Assembly (NCBI RefSeq): GCF_006385255.1 | Contig: NZ_VFJE01000050.1 | Coordinates: forward strand, 239,187-303,186 | Length of the DNA stretch: 64,000 nt | Origin: Flavobacterium microcysteis | GTDB lineage: Bacteria; Bacteroidota; Bacteroidia; Flavobacteriales; Flavobacteriaceae | Direction of reading: 5' to 3' | Shown: positions 1 through 7,615 of the stretch, piece after piece | How the letters are laid out: every line of letters begins with the position of its first letter | How positions within the stretch are numbered: the first letter of the stretch is position 1 | Made by a program: the position numbers and the translations under genes | The notes under the pieces: generated by a model | Databases searched by the model: none | Told to the model about the DNA's origin: nothing | The model's input: only the letters and a program-made list of their open reading frames with translations

Positions 1-10
1 CGTATAGCTA

Positions 11-18
11 TAATTTTG
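11..18 (+). promoter_or_regulatory. Putative -7 promoter element for the hem operon
   Basis: The octamer TAATTTTG matches the Bacteroidetes sigma -7 consensus TAnnTTTG. It lies 58 bases before the hemA start codon, leaving a leader of about 50 nt. The matching -33 element would fall outside the window, so only half the promoter is visible. Confidence 0.45.
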
Positions 19-76
19 TGGTGTTCGAAATAAAATCCGTTCGAAGGTTTGTTTCGTTATACTTTAAAGTAGCACT

Positions 77-1333
77 ATGAACAAAAATAACTTGTCAAAG
101 CATCATTACTTCTATGCAGTTGGATTGAGTTACAAGAAAGCTGATGCAGAGATTAGAGGAAAATTCAGTTTAGGTAATGAGGCTAAATCCGAAGTTTTGC
201 GTCAGGCAAAAGAAAGCGGGATTAGCAGTTTGATAGTTACTTCTACTTGCAACAGAACCGAAATCTACGGTTTTGCAGAGCACCCATTTCAACTGATTAA
301 ATTACTTTGCGATAACAGCCAGGGAACTGTAGACGAGTTTCAAAAAGTAGGTTTTGTGTATAAAAACCAGGAAGCTATACATCACATTTTCAGAGTCGGA
401 ACCGGTTTGGATAGCCAGATTTTAGGCGACTTTGAAATCATCAGTCAGATAAAATCCAGTTTTTCAGAAGCAAAATCGCAAGGTCTTGCTAACGCTTTTA
501 TGGAACGATTGGTGAACTCAGTTATTCAAGCGAGCAAAAAAATCAAAAATGAAACCGAATTAAGTTCAGGAGCTACTTCTGTTTCTTTTGCTTCGGTACA
601 ATATATAATGAATAATGTTCCAGATGTCAGCAATAAAAACATATTGCTTTTCGGAACAGGAAAAATAGGAAGAAATACGTGTGAAAATTTGGTAAAACAT
701 ACCAAAAACGACCATATCACGTTGATCAACCGTACAAAAGACAAAGCTGAAAAAATAGCAGGGAAATTCAATCTAATCGTAAAAGATTATGATTTGTTGC
801 CGTTGGAAATCCCAAAAGCAGATGTATTGGTTGTAGCTACTGGAGCAAGTAATCCAACAATCGATAACGAAATCCTGACGCTAAACAAACCGCTTTTAAT
901 CCTGGATTTGTCGATTCCAAAAAATGTTCATGACAATGTCAAGAATATTCCTGGCGTAACCGTAGTCCATCTGGATGATTTGTCGAAAATAACCGATGTT
1001 ACGTTAGAAAACAGGAAAAAACATATTCCTCAGGCAGAGTTGATTATTGAAACAATGATGGAAGAATTTACGGACTGGGTCAATGACAGAAAATTTGCTC
1101 CTACGATTCATGCCTTAAAAGAAAAACTAAACTCTATTAAAGATACCGAACTGAACTTTCAGCGAAAAAAAATCAGTAATTTTGATGAAGAGCAGGCTGA
1201 AATTATCAGCAAGAGGATTATCCAGAAAATAACGACTCATTTTGCCAATCATTTGAAAGACAGTGATACCATGGTTGATGAAAGTATCGAATGGATTGAG
1301 AAAGTTTTTCAGATTGAACCTTCCAGAAAATGA
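77..1333 (+). CDS. hemA: Glutamyl-tRNA reductase
   Basis: This enzyme reduces glutamyl-tRNA(Glu) to glutamate-1-semialdehyde with NADPH, the first committed step of C5-pathway tetrapyrrole synthesis. The 418 residues are the usual family length. The nucleophilic cysteine is C58 in TSTCNRTEIY, the family block GLDSQILGDFEIISQ is at about 110-124, and the NADPH loop GTGKIG is at 193-198. The C-terminal part (about 320-418) fits the helical dimerisation domain. It heads the heme operon, and its stop overlaps the hemC start by four bases (ATGA), which suggests translational coupling. Heme feedback often acts on this enzyme in other bacteria, but nothing in this sequence shows it. Confidence 0.97.
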   Translation: MNKNNLSKHHYFYAVGLSYKKADAEIRGKFSLGNEAKSEVLRQAKESGISSLIVTSTCNRTEIYGFAEHPFQLIKLLCDNSQGTVDEFQKVGFVYKNQEAIHHIFRVGTGLDSQILGDFEIISQIKSSFSEAKSQGLANAFMERLVNSVIQASKKIKNETELSSGATSVSFASVQYIMNNVPDVSNKNILLFGTGKIGRNTCENLVKHTKNDHITLINRTKDKAEKIAGKFNLIVKDYDLLPLEIPKADVLVVATGASNPTIDNEILTLNKPLLILDLSIPKNVHDNVKNIPGVTVVHLDDLSKITDVTLENRKKHIPQAELIIETMMEEFTDWVNDRKFAPTIHALKEKLNSIKDTELNFQRKKISNFDEEQAEIISKRIIQKITTHFANHLKDSDTMVDESIEWIEKVFQIEPSRK

Positions 1334-2247
1334 ATAAAATAATCCGAATAGGAACCCGCGACAGCCAATTAGCGCTATGGCAGGCTCACACGGTAGAAAA
1401 AAAACTAAACGATTTAGGGTACCAAACAGAAATTGTTGCCGTGAAATCTACAGGCGATGTCATTCTGGACATTCCGCTTTACGAATTCGGAATTACCGGA
1501 ATCTTCACAAAAACATTGGATATAGCCATGATTAAAGGCGAAGTTGATATTGCGGTACATTCGATGAAAGATGTCCCAACAGCACTTCCCAAAGGCATTG
1601 TCCAAACTGCAGTTTTAAAAAGAGCCAATCACGAAGATATTTTAGTACACAAAGGAAATCTGGATTTCCTGCATTCCAGCGGAACGGTAGCTACAGGAAG
1701 CTTGCGTCGTCAGGCACAATGGCTACATAGATACCCAAACCATCAAGTTGTCGATTTGCGTGGCAATGTCAATACAAGATTGCAGAAATTAAAAGATAAC
1801 GATTGGAACGGTGCCGTTTTTGCCAAAGCAGGATTGGAACGAATTGAAATTTTACCAGAAAATCATACCATTCTGAATTGGATGATCCCAGCTCCGGCAC
1901 AAGGTGCGATGGTAATCGTTGCAATGGAAAACGATGATTTCTGCAAAGAAGCAACAGCAAAATTAAACCATTTCGAAAGTGAAATCTGCACGCATATTGA
2001 ACGCCAATTTCTAAGAACACTTGAAGGCGGCTGTACTGCGCCTATTGGTGCTTTTGCTGAAGTATTGGGTGATAAAATTCGTTTTGAAGGTGTGCTTTTT
2101 TCAATTGACGGAAAAGAAAAACTCGAGATAGAAAAGACAGTCGAAGTGACTCATTATAAAAATTTCGGACAGGAAGCAGCATCAGAAATTCTTGCCAATG
2201 GTGGACAGAAATTGATGGAAGCTATCAGGAGAGATTTAAAGAAATAA
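1330..2247 (+). CDS. hemC: Porphobilinogen deaminase (hydroxymethylbilane synthase)
   Basis: It polymerises four porphobilinogen molecules into hydroxymethylbilane in the cytosol. The 305 residues are normal length. The catalytic aspartate lies in HSMKDVPT (D81), substrate-binding arginines are in GSLRRQAQ (123-130) and RGNVNTRL (144-151), and the dipyrromethane cofactor attaches to C235 in LEGGCTAPIGA. The start codon overlaps the hemA stop. The next gene, hemD, begins 12 bases downstream, so the three first steps are tightly linked. Confidence 0.97.
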   Translation: MNKIIRIGTRDSQLALWQAHTVEKKLNDLGYQTEIVAVKSTGDVILDIPLYEFGITGIFTKTLDIAMIKGEVDIAVHSMKDVPTALPKGIVQTAVLKRANHEDILVHKGNLDFLHSSGTVATGSLRRQAQWLHRYPNHQVVDLRGNVNTRLQKLKDNDWNGAVFAKAGLERIEILPENHTILNWMIPAPAQGAMVIVAMENDDFCKEATAKLNHFESEICTHIERQFLRTLEGGCTAPIGAFAEVLGDKIRFEGVLFSIDGKEKLEIEKTVEVTHYKNFGQEAASEILANGGQKLMEAIRRDLKK

Positions 2248-2259
2248 ATTTCAAGTGAG

Positions 2260-2934
2260 ATGTCTGAACCAATTCGAATTTTATCCACAAAAAAACTGTT
2301 GCCAAACCAGAGGCAGTTTTTACTGAATGCTGGTTTTTCAGTACTAGAAGCCAATTTTATTGAGACAGTAGGGAAGAAATTTGAGTTAGAAGATGAAGTT
2401 GGAAGCCTGATTTTTACCAGCCAGAATGCCGTGAAAAGTTTCTTGGAAAATAAGAAATCTGAAAATTTTAAAAGCAAAAAGATCTTCTGTGTTGGCACAA
2501 AAACTAAAGCCTTGTTAGAACAAAACGGCTACAAGGTTCTTGCTTCAAAAGAATATGCTTCGGAATTGGCAGAAATTATTGTAAACGATTTTCAAGGAGA
2601 AAGTTTTGTGTTTTTTTCAGGAAGCCTGAGACGCGATACCATACCGGAAGCCTTACAAAAAGCCAATATAAGCCTCAAAGAAATTGAAGTATATGAAACC
2701 ATCCTGACGCCGCAAAAGGTAAATGGTACGGTGGATGGAATACTTTTTTTCAGCCCATCGGGCGTGCAAAGCTACCTGAAGGAAAATACGATAGAAAACC
2801 AGATTTGTTTCTGTATTGGCACTACCACGGCAGAGCCTTTGGAACAAATAACAGATAAAATAATAATCGCAAAACAGCAGACCGTTGAAAATGTGATTAT
2901 TCAAGCAATAAATTATTATAGTAAAAAGCTTTAG
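2260..2934 (+). CDS. hemD: Uroporphyrinogen-III synthase
   Basis: This 224-residue protein is called uroporphyrinogen-III synthase, which inverts ring D and closes the macrocycle. The family diverges strongly in sequence, so the call rests partly on position right after hemC and before hemE. Supporting features are the N-terminal LIFTSQNAVKSF block (about 48-59) and the later GILFFSPSGVQSYL block (about 160-173), the two symmetry-related motifs expected in HemD domains. There is no methyltransferase fusion. The gap to hemE is 76 bases and holds an inverted repeat. Confidence 0.9.
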   Translation: MSEPIRILSTKKLLPNQRQFLLNAGFSVLEANFIETVGKKFELEDEVGSLIFTSQNAVKSFLENKKSENFKSKKIFCVGTKTKALLEQNGYKVLASKEYASELAEIIVNDFQGESFVFFSGSLRRDTIPEALQKANISLKEIEVYETILTPQKVNGTVDGILFFSPSGVQSYLKENTIENQICFCIGTTTAEPLEQITDKIIIAKQQTVENVIIQAINYYSKKL

Positions 2935-2970
2935 GCAATACGCCTAAGCAAATTTAAGTCATCAATGAAA

Positions 2971-2994
2971 GCTTTAAGCCTCGAAGCTTAAAGC
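2971..2994. repeat. Inverted repeat in the hemD-hemE spacer
   Basis: GCTTTAAG (2971-2978) is repeated in inverse orientation as CTTAAAGC (2987-2994), with an 8-nt loop. It could form a small RNA hairpin between the hemD stop and the hemE start. No T-tract follows, so it does not look like a simple terminator. Confidence 0.6.
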
Positions 2995-3010
2995 CAAAAG
3001 CCAAATAAAA

Positions 3011-4036
3011 ATGATAAAAAACGACCTTTTTTTAAGAGCACTCAATAAAGAAACTGTAGAACGTCCGCCAGTTTGGATGATGCGTCAAGCCGGAAGATAT
3101 TTGCCGGAATTCATCGCCCTGCGTGACAAATATGATTTCTTCACCCGTTGCCAGACTCCGGAATTGGCAGCTGAAATTACGGTACAGCCAATCAGAAGGA
3201 TTGCTCCTGATGCAGCCATTTTGTTTTCGGACATTCTGGTCGTGCCACAGGCAATGGGAATTGAAGTCCTTATGAAAGAAAGTGTCGGGCCGTTTCTGCC
3301 AAATCCAATCAGAACTATTCAGGATGTAGAAAAAGTCGTGGTTCCGGATATTCATGAAACATTAGGTTATGTGATGGATGCCATTAAGTTGACCAAAGAA
3401 ATGCTGAATGATGAGGTTCCGTTAATTGGGTTTGCCGGTTCTCCATGGACTATTTTTTGCTACGCTGTAGAAGGAAAAGGTTCAAAAAGTTTTGATACAG
3501 CCAAAGGATTTTGCTTTACGCACCCTGAAGCAGCACACGTATTATTGCAAAAAATTACCGATACTACAATTGCTTACCTAAAAGAAAAAGTAAAGGCTGG
3601 CGTCAATGCGGTACAGGTTTTTGATAGCTGGGGCGGAATGCTTTCTCCAACAGACTACCAGGAATTTTCATGGAAATACATCAACCAGATTGTTGAAGCA
3701 TTAGCCCCTGAAACACACGTTATTGTTTTTGGAAAAGGCTGTTGGTTTGCTTTGAATGAAATGGGTAGAAGTAAGGCTTCGGCTCTAGGAGTAGACTGGA
3801 CTTGTTCGCCAAGAAACGCCAGATATTTGTCGGGAGGAGAAATCACGTTGCAAGGAAATTTTGACCCGTCAAGATTGCTTTCGCCAATTCCGACAATCAA
3901 AAAAATGGTTACGGAAATGATTAACGAATTTGGTAAAGACAAATTCATTGCCAATCTAGGACATGGAATTTTACCAAACATTCCTGTTGACCATGCCAAA
4001 GCATTTGTTGACGCTGTAAAAGAATATAGATCTTAA
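3011..4036 (+). CDS. hemE: Uroporphyrinogen decarboxylase
   Basis: It removes the four acetate carboxyls of uroporphyrinogen III to give coproporphyrinogen III. The 341 residues match the family. The signature [17 protein letters not shown] sits at 18-34 with substrate-anchoring R25 and R29, the catalytic aspartate region is [14 protein letters not shown] (D74), and the block [20 protein letters not shown] follows at about 140. It is part of the hem operon. The 109-base spacer behind it is a hairpin-forming simple repeat. Confidence 0.97.
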   Translation: MIKNDLFLRALNKETVERPPVWMMRQAGRYLPEFIALRDKYDFFTRCQTPELAAEITVQPIRRIAPDAAILFSDILVVPQAMGIEVLMKESVGPFLPNPIRTIQDVEKVVVPDIHETLGYVMDAIKLTKEMLNDEVPLIGFAGSPWTIFCYAVEGKGSKSFDTAKGFCFTHPEAAHVLLQKITDTTIAYLKEKVKAGVNAVQVFDSWGGMLSPTDYQEFSWKYINQIVEALAPETHVIVFGKGCWFALNEMGRSKASALGVDWTCSPRNARYLSGGEITLQGNFDPSRLLSPIPTIKKMVTEMINEFGKDKFIANLGHGILPNIPVDHAKAFVDAVKEYRS

Positions 4037-4048
4037 TTTAGGATTTTA

Positions 4049-4131
4049 GATTTATGATTTTAGACTGAAACCTCAAATCAAAAATCCCAAATCCCCAAAT
4101 CCCCAAATCCCCAAATCCCAAATCATAAATC
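4049..4131. repeat. Hairpin with tandem AAATCCCC repeats in the hem operon
   Basis: GATTTATGATTT at 4049-4060 is perfectly complementary to AAATCATAAATC at 4120-4131. The enclosed loop carries about four tandem copies of an 8-base unit AAATCCCC with 7-base variants at the edges. The left half resembles the hemF-hemB spacer: both have TTTTAGA, then TGAAA, then CTCAA. It is most likely an intergenic repeat that could fold in the mRNA just before the next start codon. Confidence 0.7.
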
Positions 4132-4145
4132 AGAAATAGAGGAAA

Positions 4146-4520
4146 ATGCTAACCAAAGGATTACGTGACGAAGAGAATGAAAGGATTAACAATATCCTCA
4201 AGCAACTGATTTCACTGACCTATATTCCGGAAAACTGGAATTTGGACGAATTGGAAAAACATCTTAATTATTTAGAACTGACCTTGAGAAACCTATTGGA
4301 TTTTTCGTCAGATGAATTGATTGCCCATCTGGAAAAATTTCACTTTGATTGGGCCAATGCTGAACAGTTCGCAGATTTTATAGTATTGCTTTCTGACCGT
4401 AAAGAAGAAGAAAGAACACAATTAAAAGAAAAAGCCGTGGCTATTTACGAATACATCCAAAAAGAAAGTAAAGTATTTTCTTTTGATATTTTCAATAAAA
4501 TTGCCAAAGCCAAAGCATAA
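4146..4520 (+). CDS. Small conserved-looking protein inside the heme operon, function unknown
   Basis: I do not recognise a family for this 124-residue protein. It is soluble, with no signal peptide, membrane segment or cysteines. It is rich in Glu, Lys and Leu, and predicted by eye to be almost all helix, with a first half containing the block NWNLDELEKHLNYLE and a charged tail. It lies between hemE and hemF in the same direction, six bases ahead of hemF, so it is almost certainly co-transcribed with heme genes. A role in heme or porphyrin handling is inference from position only. Coding status is supported by the tight spacing and by codon use like its neighbours. Confidence 0.8.
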   Translation: MLTKGLRDEENERINNILKQLISLTYIPENWNLDELEKHLNYLELTLRNLLDFSSDELIAHLEKFHFDWANAEQFADFIVLLSDRKEEERTQLKEKAVAIYEYIQKESKVFSFDIFNKIAKAKA

Positions 4521-4525
4521 CCAAA

Positions 4526-5428
4526 ATGAAAAACAAATTTTACGCATACATACAAAATCTTCAGGATAAAATTACTGCCGAACTAGAACGAGTTGACGGA
4601 CAAGCAACCTTTAGACAGGACATTTGGGAACGTCCCGAAGGCGGCGGCGGAAGAACCCGTGTAATTGAAAACGGAGCCGTTTTTGAAAAAGGCGGCGTTA
4701 ATATCTCTGCTGTTCACGGTTCATTGCCACAAGCCATGCAGGCTTATTTTAAGGTTGGTGATGTTGATTTTTTTGCTTGTGGATTGAGTCTGGTTATCCA
4801 TCCTAAAAATCCAATGGTTCCAACGGTTCATGCCAATTGGAGGTATTTTGAAATGTATGACAAAGAAGGAAATATAGTAGACCAATGGTTTGGCGGTGGA
4901 CAGGATTTGACGCCTTATTATTTGTTTGAAGAAGACGCCAAACATTTTCACCAAACCTGCAAGTCTGCTTGCGACAAACATAATCCGGATTTTTATTCAA
5001 AATTTAAGAAGCAATGCGACGCTTATTTTTGGAATGCACACAGAAATGAAGCCAGAGGTCTAGGCGGATTGTTTTTTGACTATTGCAAAGCTTCAGAAGA
5101 TTTTACGTTAGACAATTGGTATGATTTTGTAACAGAAGTAGGAAACAGCTTTTTAGAAGCCTATGTCCCAATTGTAGAAAAAAGAAAAGATTTAGAATAT
5201 ACATCAGAAAACAGAAACTGGCAGGAAATCCGCCGTGGACGCTATGTAGAGTTTAATCTGGTTCATGATAAAGGAACGCTTTTCGGACTAAAAACCAACG
5301 GAAGGATAGAAAGTATACTAATGAGCCTGCCGCCACATGTGCAGTGGGTTTATGACCATCATCCGGAAGCCGGAAGTGAAGAAGAAAAATTAATCAAGAT
5401 ATTACAGAATCCGATTGATTGGATTTAA
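4526..5428 (+). CDS. hemF: Coproporphyrinogen-III oxidase, O2-dependent
   Basis: It oxidatively decarboxylates coproporphyrinogen III to protoporphyrinogen IX using O2. The 300 residues are the usual length. Family blocks are the glycine-rich EGGGGRTRVI (39-48), VHANWRYFE (101-109, with a conserved His), WFGGGQDLTPYY (121-132) and RGLGGLFFDY (177-186). Use of HemF rather than radical-SAM HemN in this operon points to aerobic growth, though a hemN could lie elsewhere. The next gene, hemB, follows a repeat-containing 59-base spacer. Confidence 0.97.
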   Translation: MKNKFYAYIQNLQDKITAELERVDGQATFRQDIWERPEGGGGRTRVIENGAVFEKGGVNISAVHGSLPQAMQAYFKVGDVDFFACGLSLVIHPKNPMVPTVHANWRYFEMYDKEGNIVDQWFGGGQDLTPYYLFEEDAKHFHQTCKSACDKHNPDFYSKFKKQCDAYFWNAHRNEARGLGGLFFDYCKASEDFTLDNWYDFVTEVGNSFLEAYVPIVEKRKDLEYTSENRNWQEIRRGRYVEFNLVHDKGTLFGLKTNGRIESILMSLPPHVQWVYDHHPEAGSEEEKLIKILQNPIDWI

Positions 5429-5437
5429 ATCAATACC

Positions 5438-5485
5438 ATTTTAGATGAAAGTCTCAACTGAAATCTAAAATCTAAAATCTAAAAA
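5438..5485. repeat. Inverted and tandem ATCTAAA repeats in the hemF-hemB spacer
   Basis: ATTTTAGAT (5438-5446) is inversely repeated as ATCTAAAAT at 5463-5471 and again at 5470-5478, within three tandem 7-base units ending just before the hemB start codon. Several alternative hairpins are therefore possible. The layout and parts of the sequence resemble the hemE-downstream spacer. Confidence 0.65.
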
Positions 5486-5487
5486 TT

Positions 5488-6480
5488 ATGTTTCCACTAC
5501 AAAGAAATCGCCGTTTAAGAACCAATGATTCTATCCGAAGCCTGATTCGGGAAACTCATCTGTCTCCTAACGATTTTATGTTTCCAATGTTTGTTGCAGA
5601 AGGAAAAGACTATAAGGTTGAAATTCCATCCATGCCGGGCATTTACCGTCGTTCGTTGGATTTGACAGTCAAAGAAGTAAAAGAACTTTGGGATTTGGGA
5701 ATCAAGGCTGTCAATATTTATGTAAAAGTAGACGACAAGCTAAAAGACAATACCGGAAAAGAAGCATGGAATAAAAACGGACTGATGCAGGAAACCATCC
5801 GTGCTATCAAAGATGCCGTTCCCGGAATGATAGTTATGCCAGATGTGGCCCTTGATCCGTATTCTATTTATGGACACGACGGGATTATCGAAAAAGGACA
5901 AGTAATCAATGATGCTACTGTTGATGCGTTGACCTTAATGAGCTTGAGCCATGCAGAAGCTGGAGCTGATTTTGTAGCACCAAGCGATATGATGGATGGA
6001 CGTGTTTTGGCAATACGCAAAGCCTTGGAAGAAAACGGACATCATAATGTTGGAATTATGAGCTATAGTGCCAAATATGCGTCCTCTTTTTACGGACCGT
6101 TTCGTGAAGCATTAGACAGCGCTCCTGTAGATAATATGGATGTTCCAAAAGACAAGAAAACGTATCAGATGGATTATGCAAACCGAATTGAAGCTATCAA
6201 AGAAGCTTTGCATGATGTGGAAGAAGGAGCTGATATTGTAATGGTCAAGCCGGGAATTGCTTATCTTGATATTGTAAGAGAAGTAAAAAATGCGGTAAAT
6301 GTTCCGGTTTCAGTATATCAGGTTTCAGGTGAATATGCCATGGTAAAAGCTGCTGCAGAAAGAGGATGGCTGGATCATGACAAGATTATGATAGAACAGT
6401 TACATTGCATTAAAAGAGCAGGGGCAGATATTATTTCTACTTACTTTGCGAAAGAAGCAGCAATCATTTTAAATAAATAA
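5488..6480 (+). CDS. hemB: Porphobilinogen synthase (delta-aminolevulinate dehydratase)
   Basis: It condenses two 5-aminolevulinate molecules into porphobilinogen. The 330 residues match the family. The two Schiff-base lysines are K196 (MSYSAKYASSFYGPFR) and K254 (IVMVKPGIAYLD). In the metal-binding segment the zinc cysteines seen in many homologues are replaced by aspartate and small residues (MPDVALDPYSIYGHDG, 117-132), which is the pattern of magnesium-type enzymes. It ends the hem operon although it acts second in the pathway. A REP-like palindrome follows. Confidence 0.97.
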   Translation: MFPLQRNRRLRTNDSIRSLIRETHLSPNDFMFPMFVAEGKDYKVEIPSMPGIYRRSLDLTVKEVKELWDLGIKAVNIYVKVDDKLKDNTGKEAWNKNGLMQETIRAIKDAVPGMIVMPDVALDPYSIYGHDGIIEKGQVINDATVDALTLMSLSHAEAGADFVAPSDMMDGRVLAIRKALEENGHHNVGIMSYSAKYASSFYGPFREALDSAPVDNMDVPKDKKTYQMDYANRIEAIKEALHDVEEGADIVMVKPGIAYLDIVREVKNAVNVPVSVYQVSGEYAMVKAAAERGWLDHDKIMIEQLHCIKRAGADIISTYFAKEAAIILNK

Positions 6481-6494
6481 TTAAAATTCAACCC

Positions 6495-6525
6495 ACCCTG
6501 GCAGGGTTCGAAACCCTGCCAGGGT
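6495..6525. repeat. REP-like palindrome, copy 1
   Basis: Two perfectly complementary 14-base arms (6495-6508 and 6512-6525) around the 3-nt centre CGA. Each arm contains CCCTG-G-CAGGG, which is itself palindromic. The core is shared with the palindrome at 49242-49274. It sits between hemB and the cytochrome gene. Confidence 0.85.
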
Positions 6526-6542
6526 TAAGGTTTATTTACAAC

Positions 6543-6935
6543 ATGAAAAATCTATTTTTTATCCTTCCGGCTTTATTTCTTATTTCGTGTCAAAAAGAAA
6601 CAAAAAAAGAATCGCTTTATCCAGAGAAAACGGTTTCCGCTGAAGAAAAGCAGCTGGAATTGGGGCGTGAAATTTTTGATGGAAAAGGAATGTGCTATTC
6701 CTGTCATAAGCCAGACCAGAAAGTTATTGGTCCTAGTATTGTTGAAATCGCAAAAATCTACAAGGAAAAGAATGGTGATATCAAATTATTCCTAAAAGAA
6801 AAAAGCGAACCTATTGTTGACCCGAGCCAGTACTCTGTCATGAAGACCAACTTTGCGATCACCAAGACATTTTCAGATGAAGAGCTGAAAGCTGTAGAAG
6901 CCTATTTTTATAGCCATTTGAAAAACGAAAAATAA
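6543..6935 (+). CDS. Lipoprotein monoheme cytochrome c
   Basis: This 130-residue protein begins with a hydrophobic signal ending in the lipobox LFLISC (lipid-modified C16), so it should be anchored at the periplasmic face of a membrane. The heme-binding motif is CYSCH (C51, C54, H55), and M100 in QYSVMKTNF is a suitable distal ligand. Class I fold and single heme suggest a small electron carrier. The neighbours are heme-synthesis genes, which is convenient but not proof of a linked role. The partner enzyme is not visible here. Confidence 0.9.
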   Translation: MKNLFFILPALFLISCQKETKKESLYPEKTVSAEEKQLELGREIFDGKGMCYSCHKPDQKVIGPSIVEIAKIYKEKNGDIKLFLKEKSEPIVDPSQYSVMKTNFAITKTFSDEELKAVEAYFYSHLKNEK

Positions 6936-6939
6936 AAAA

Positions 6940-6964
6940 AGCCATCTCTTGAGATGGCTTTCTT
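6940..6964. terminator. Bidirectional terminator
   Basis: The stem AGCCATCTC / GAGATGGCT is flanked by an A-run before and T-rich sequence after. It lies between the convergent cytochrome gene and the DUF1573 gene and can serve both. Confidence 0.85.
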
Positions 6965-6983
6965 ATTTTAGAATCGGTCACAA

Positions 6984-7433
6984 TTATGATTGTGGCTCGA
7001 TAACTTTTCCTTTGATAGTCAAAATCTTTGGAGTTTCAGTATCGTTAGTTGTTACTGTAACAGATTTAGAGAATGCACCTGGTGTAGCTGCATTGTAAGT
7101 AGCAGTGATGCTAGCAGTTTCTCCTGGTTTGATTGGAGTTTTTGTATAATTTGTTGCTGTACAGCCACAAGAAGCTTTTACATTCGTAATCAAAACAGTT
7201 TGTTTTGTAGTGTTTTTGAATGTGAAATCAAAAGAAGCTGGTTTTCCTTTTTGGATATCTCCAAAATCGTGAACATCAGATGCCCAAGTTACTAAAGATG
7301 CTTTTGCAGTTTGTTTTGCAGGAGCAAGAGCAACAGCTTGTGTTTTTGCAGGAGCAGCAGTTTGAGCAAATGAAGAAGCACTTAGTAATAAAGCTCCAGC
7401 TAAAGCAAAAAATGATAATTTTAATGTTTTCAT
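6984..7433 (-). CDS. Exported DUF1573-family protein
   Basis: The 149-residue protein has an N-terminal signal peptide (hydrophobic core about 7-20, ending at ASSFAQ), an Ala/Lys linker, and an immunoglobulin-like DUF1573 domain. The domain is recognised from FDFTFKNTTKQTVLITNVKASCGCT, written here in pieces FDFTFKN and SCGCT, and the tail GETASITATYNA. DUF1573 proteins are common exported proteins in Bacteroidetes with no settled function. The paired cysteines in SCGC could form a disulfide or bind metal. It is monocistronic, with a -7 element 60 bases upstream. Confidence 0.88.
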   Translation of the reverse strand: MKTLKLSFFALAGALLLSASSFAQTAAPAKTQAVALAPAKQTAKASLVTWASDVHDFGDIQKGKPASFDFTFKNTTKQTVLITNVKASCGCTATNYTKTPIKPGETASITATYNAATPGAFSKSVTVTTNDTETPKILTIKGKVIEPQS

Positions 7434-7492
7434 AAATCAGATAAATTTTAAATTAATTTAGATTTCGTGATTGGTGTTTCAAATGAACAATA

Positions 7493-7500
7493 CAAATGTA
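7493..7500 (-). promoter_or_regulatory. Putative -7 element for the DUF1573 gene
   Basis: On the minus strand the octamer reads TACATTTG, matching TAnnTTTG. It implies a leader of about 50 nt. No convincing -33 element is seen. Confidence 0.4.
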
Positions 7501-7615
7501 TTTAGTTTTTTTAAGAAAGATGTTAAGCATTTCGCAAGTCTTGTTAATGACTTGTTAACGGGTTGTTTTGCAGTCTAATTTATAGTAATATCGTGCTCTA
7601 TTTATACTTCATGTC

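Noticed and set aside
4085..4120. CRISPR-like array
   Set aside because: The units are 7-8 bases with no unique spacers. It is a simple tandem repeat.
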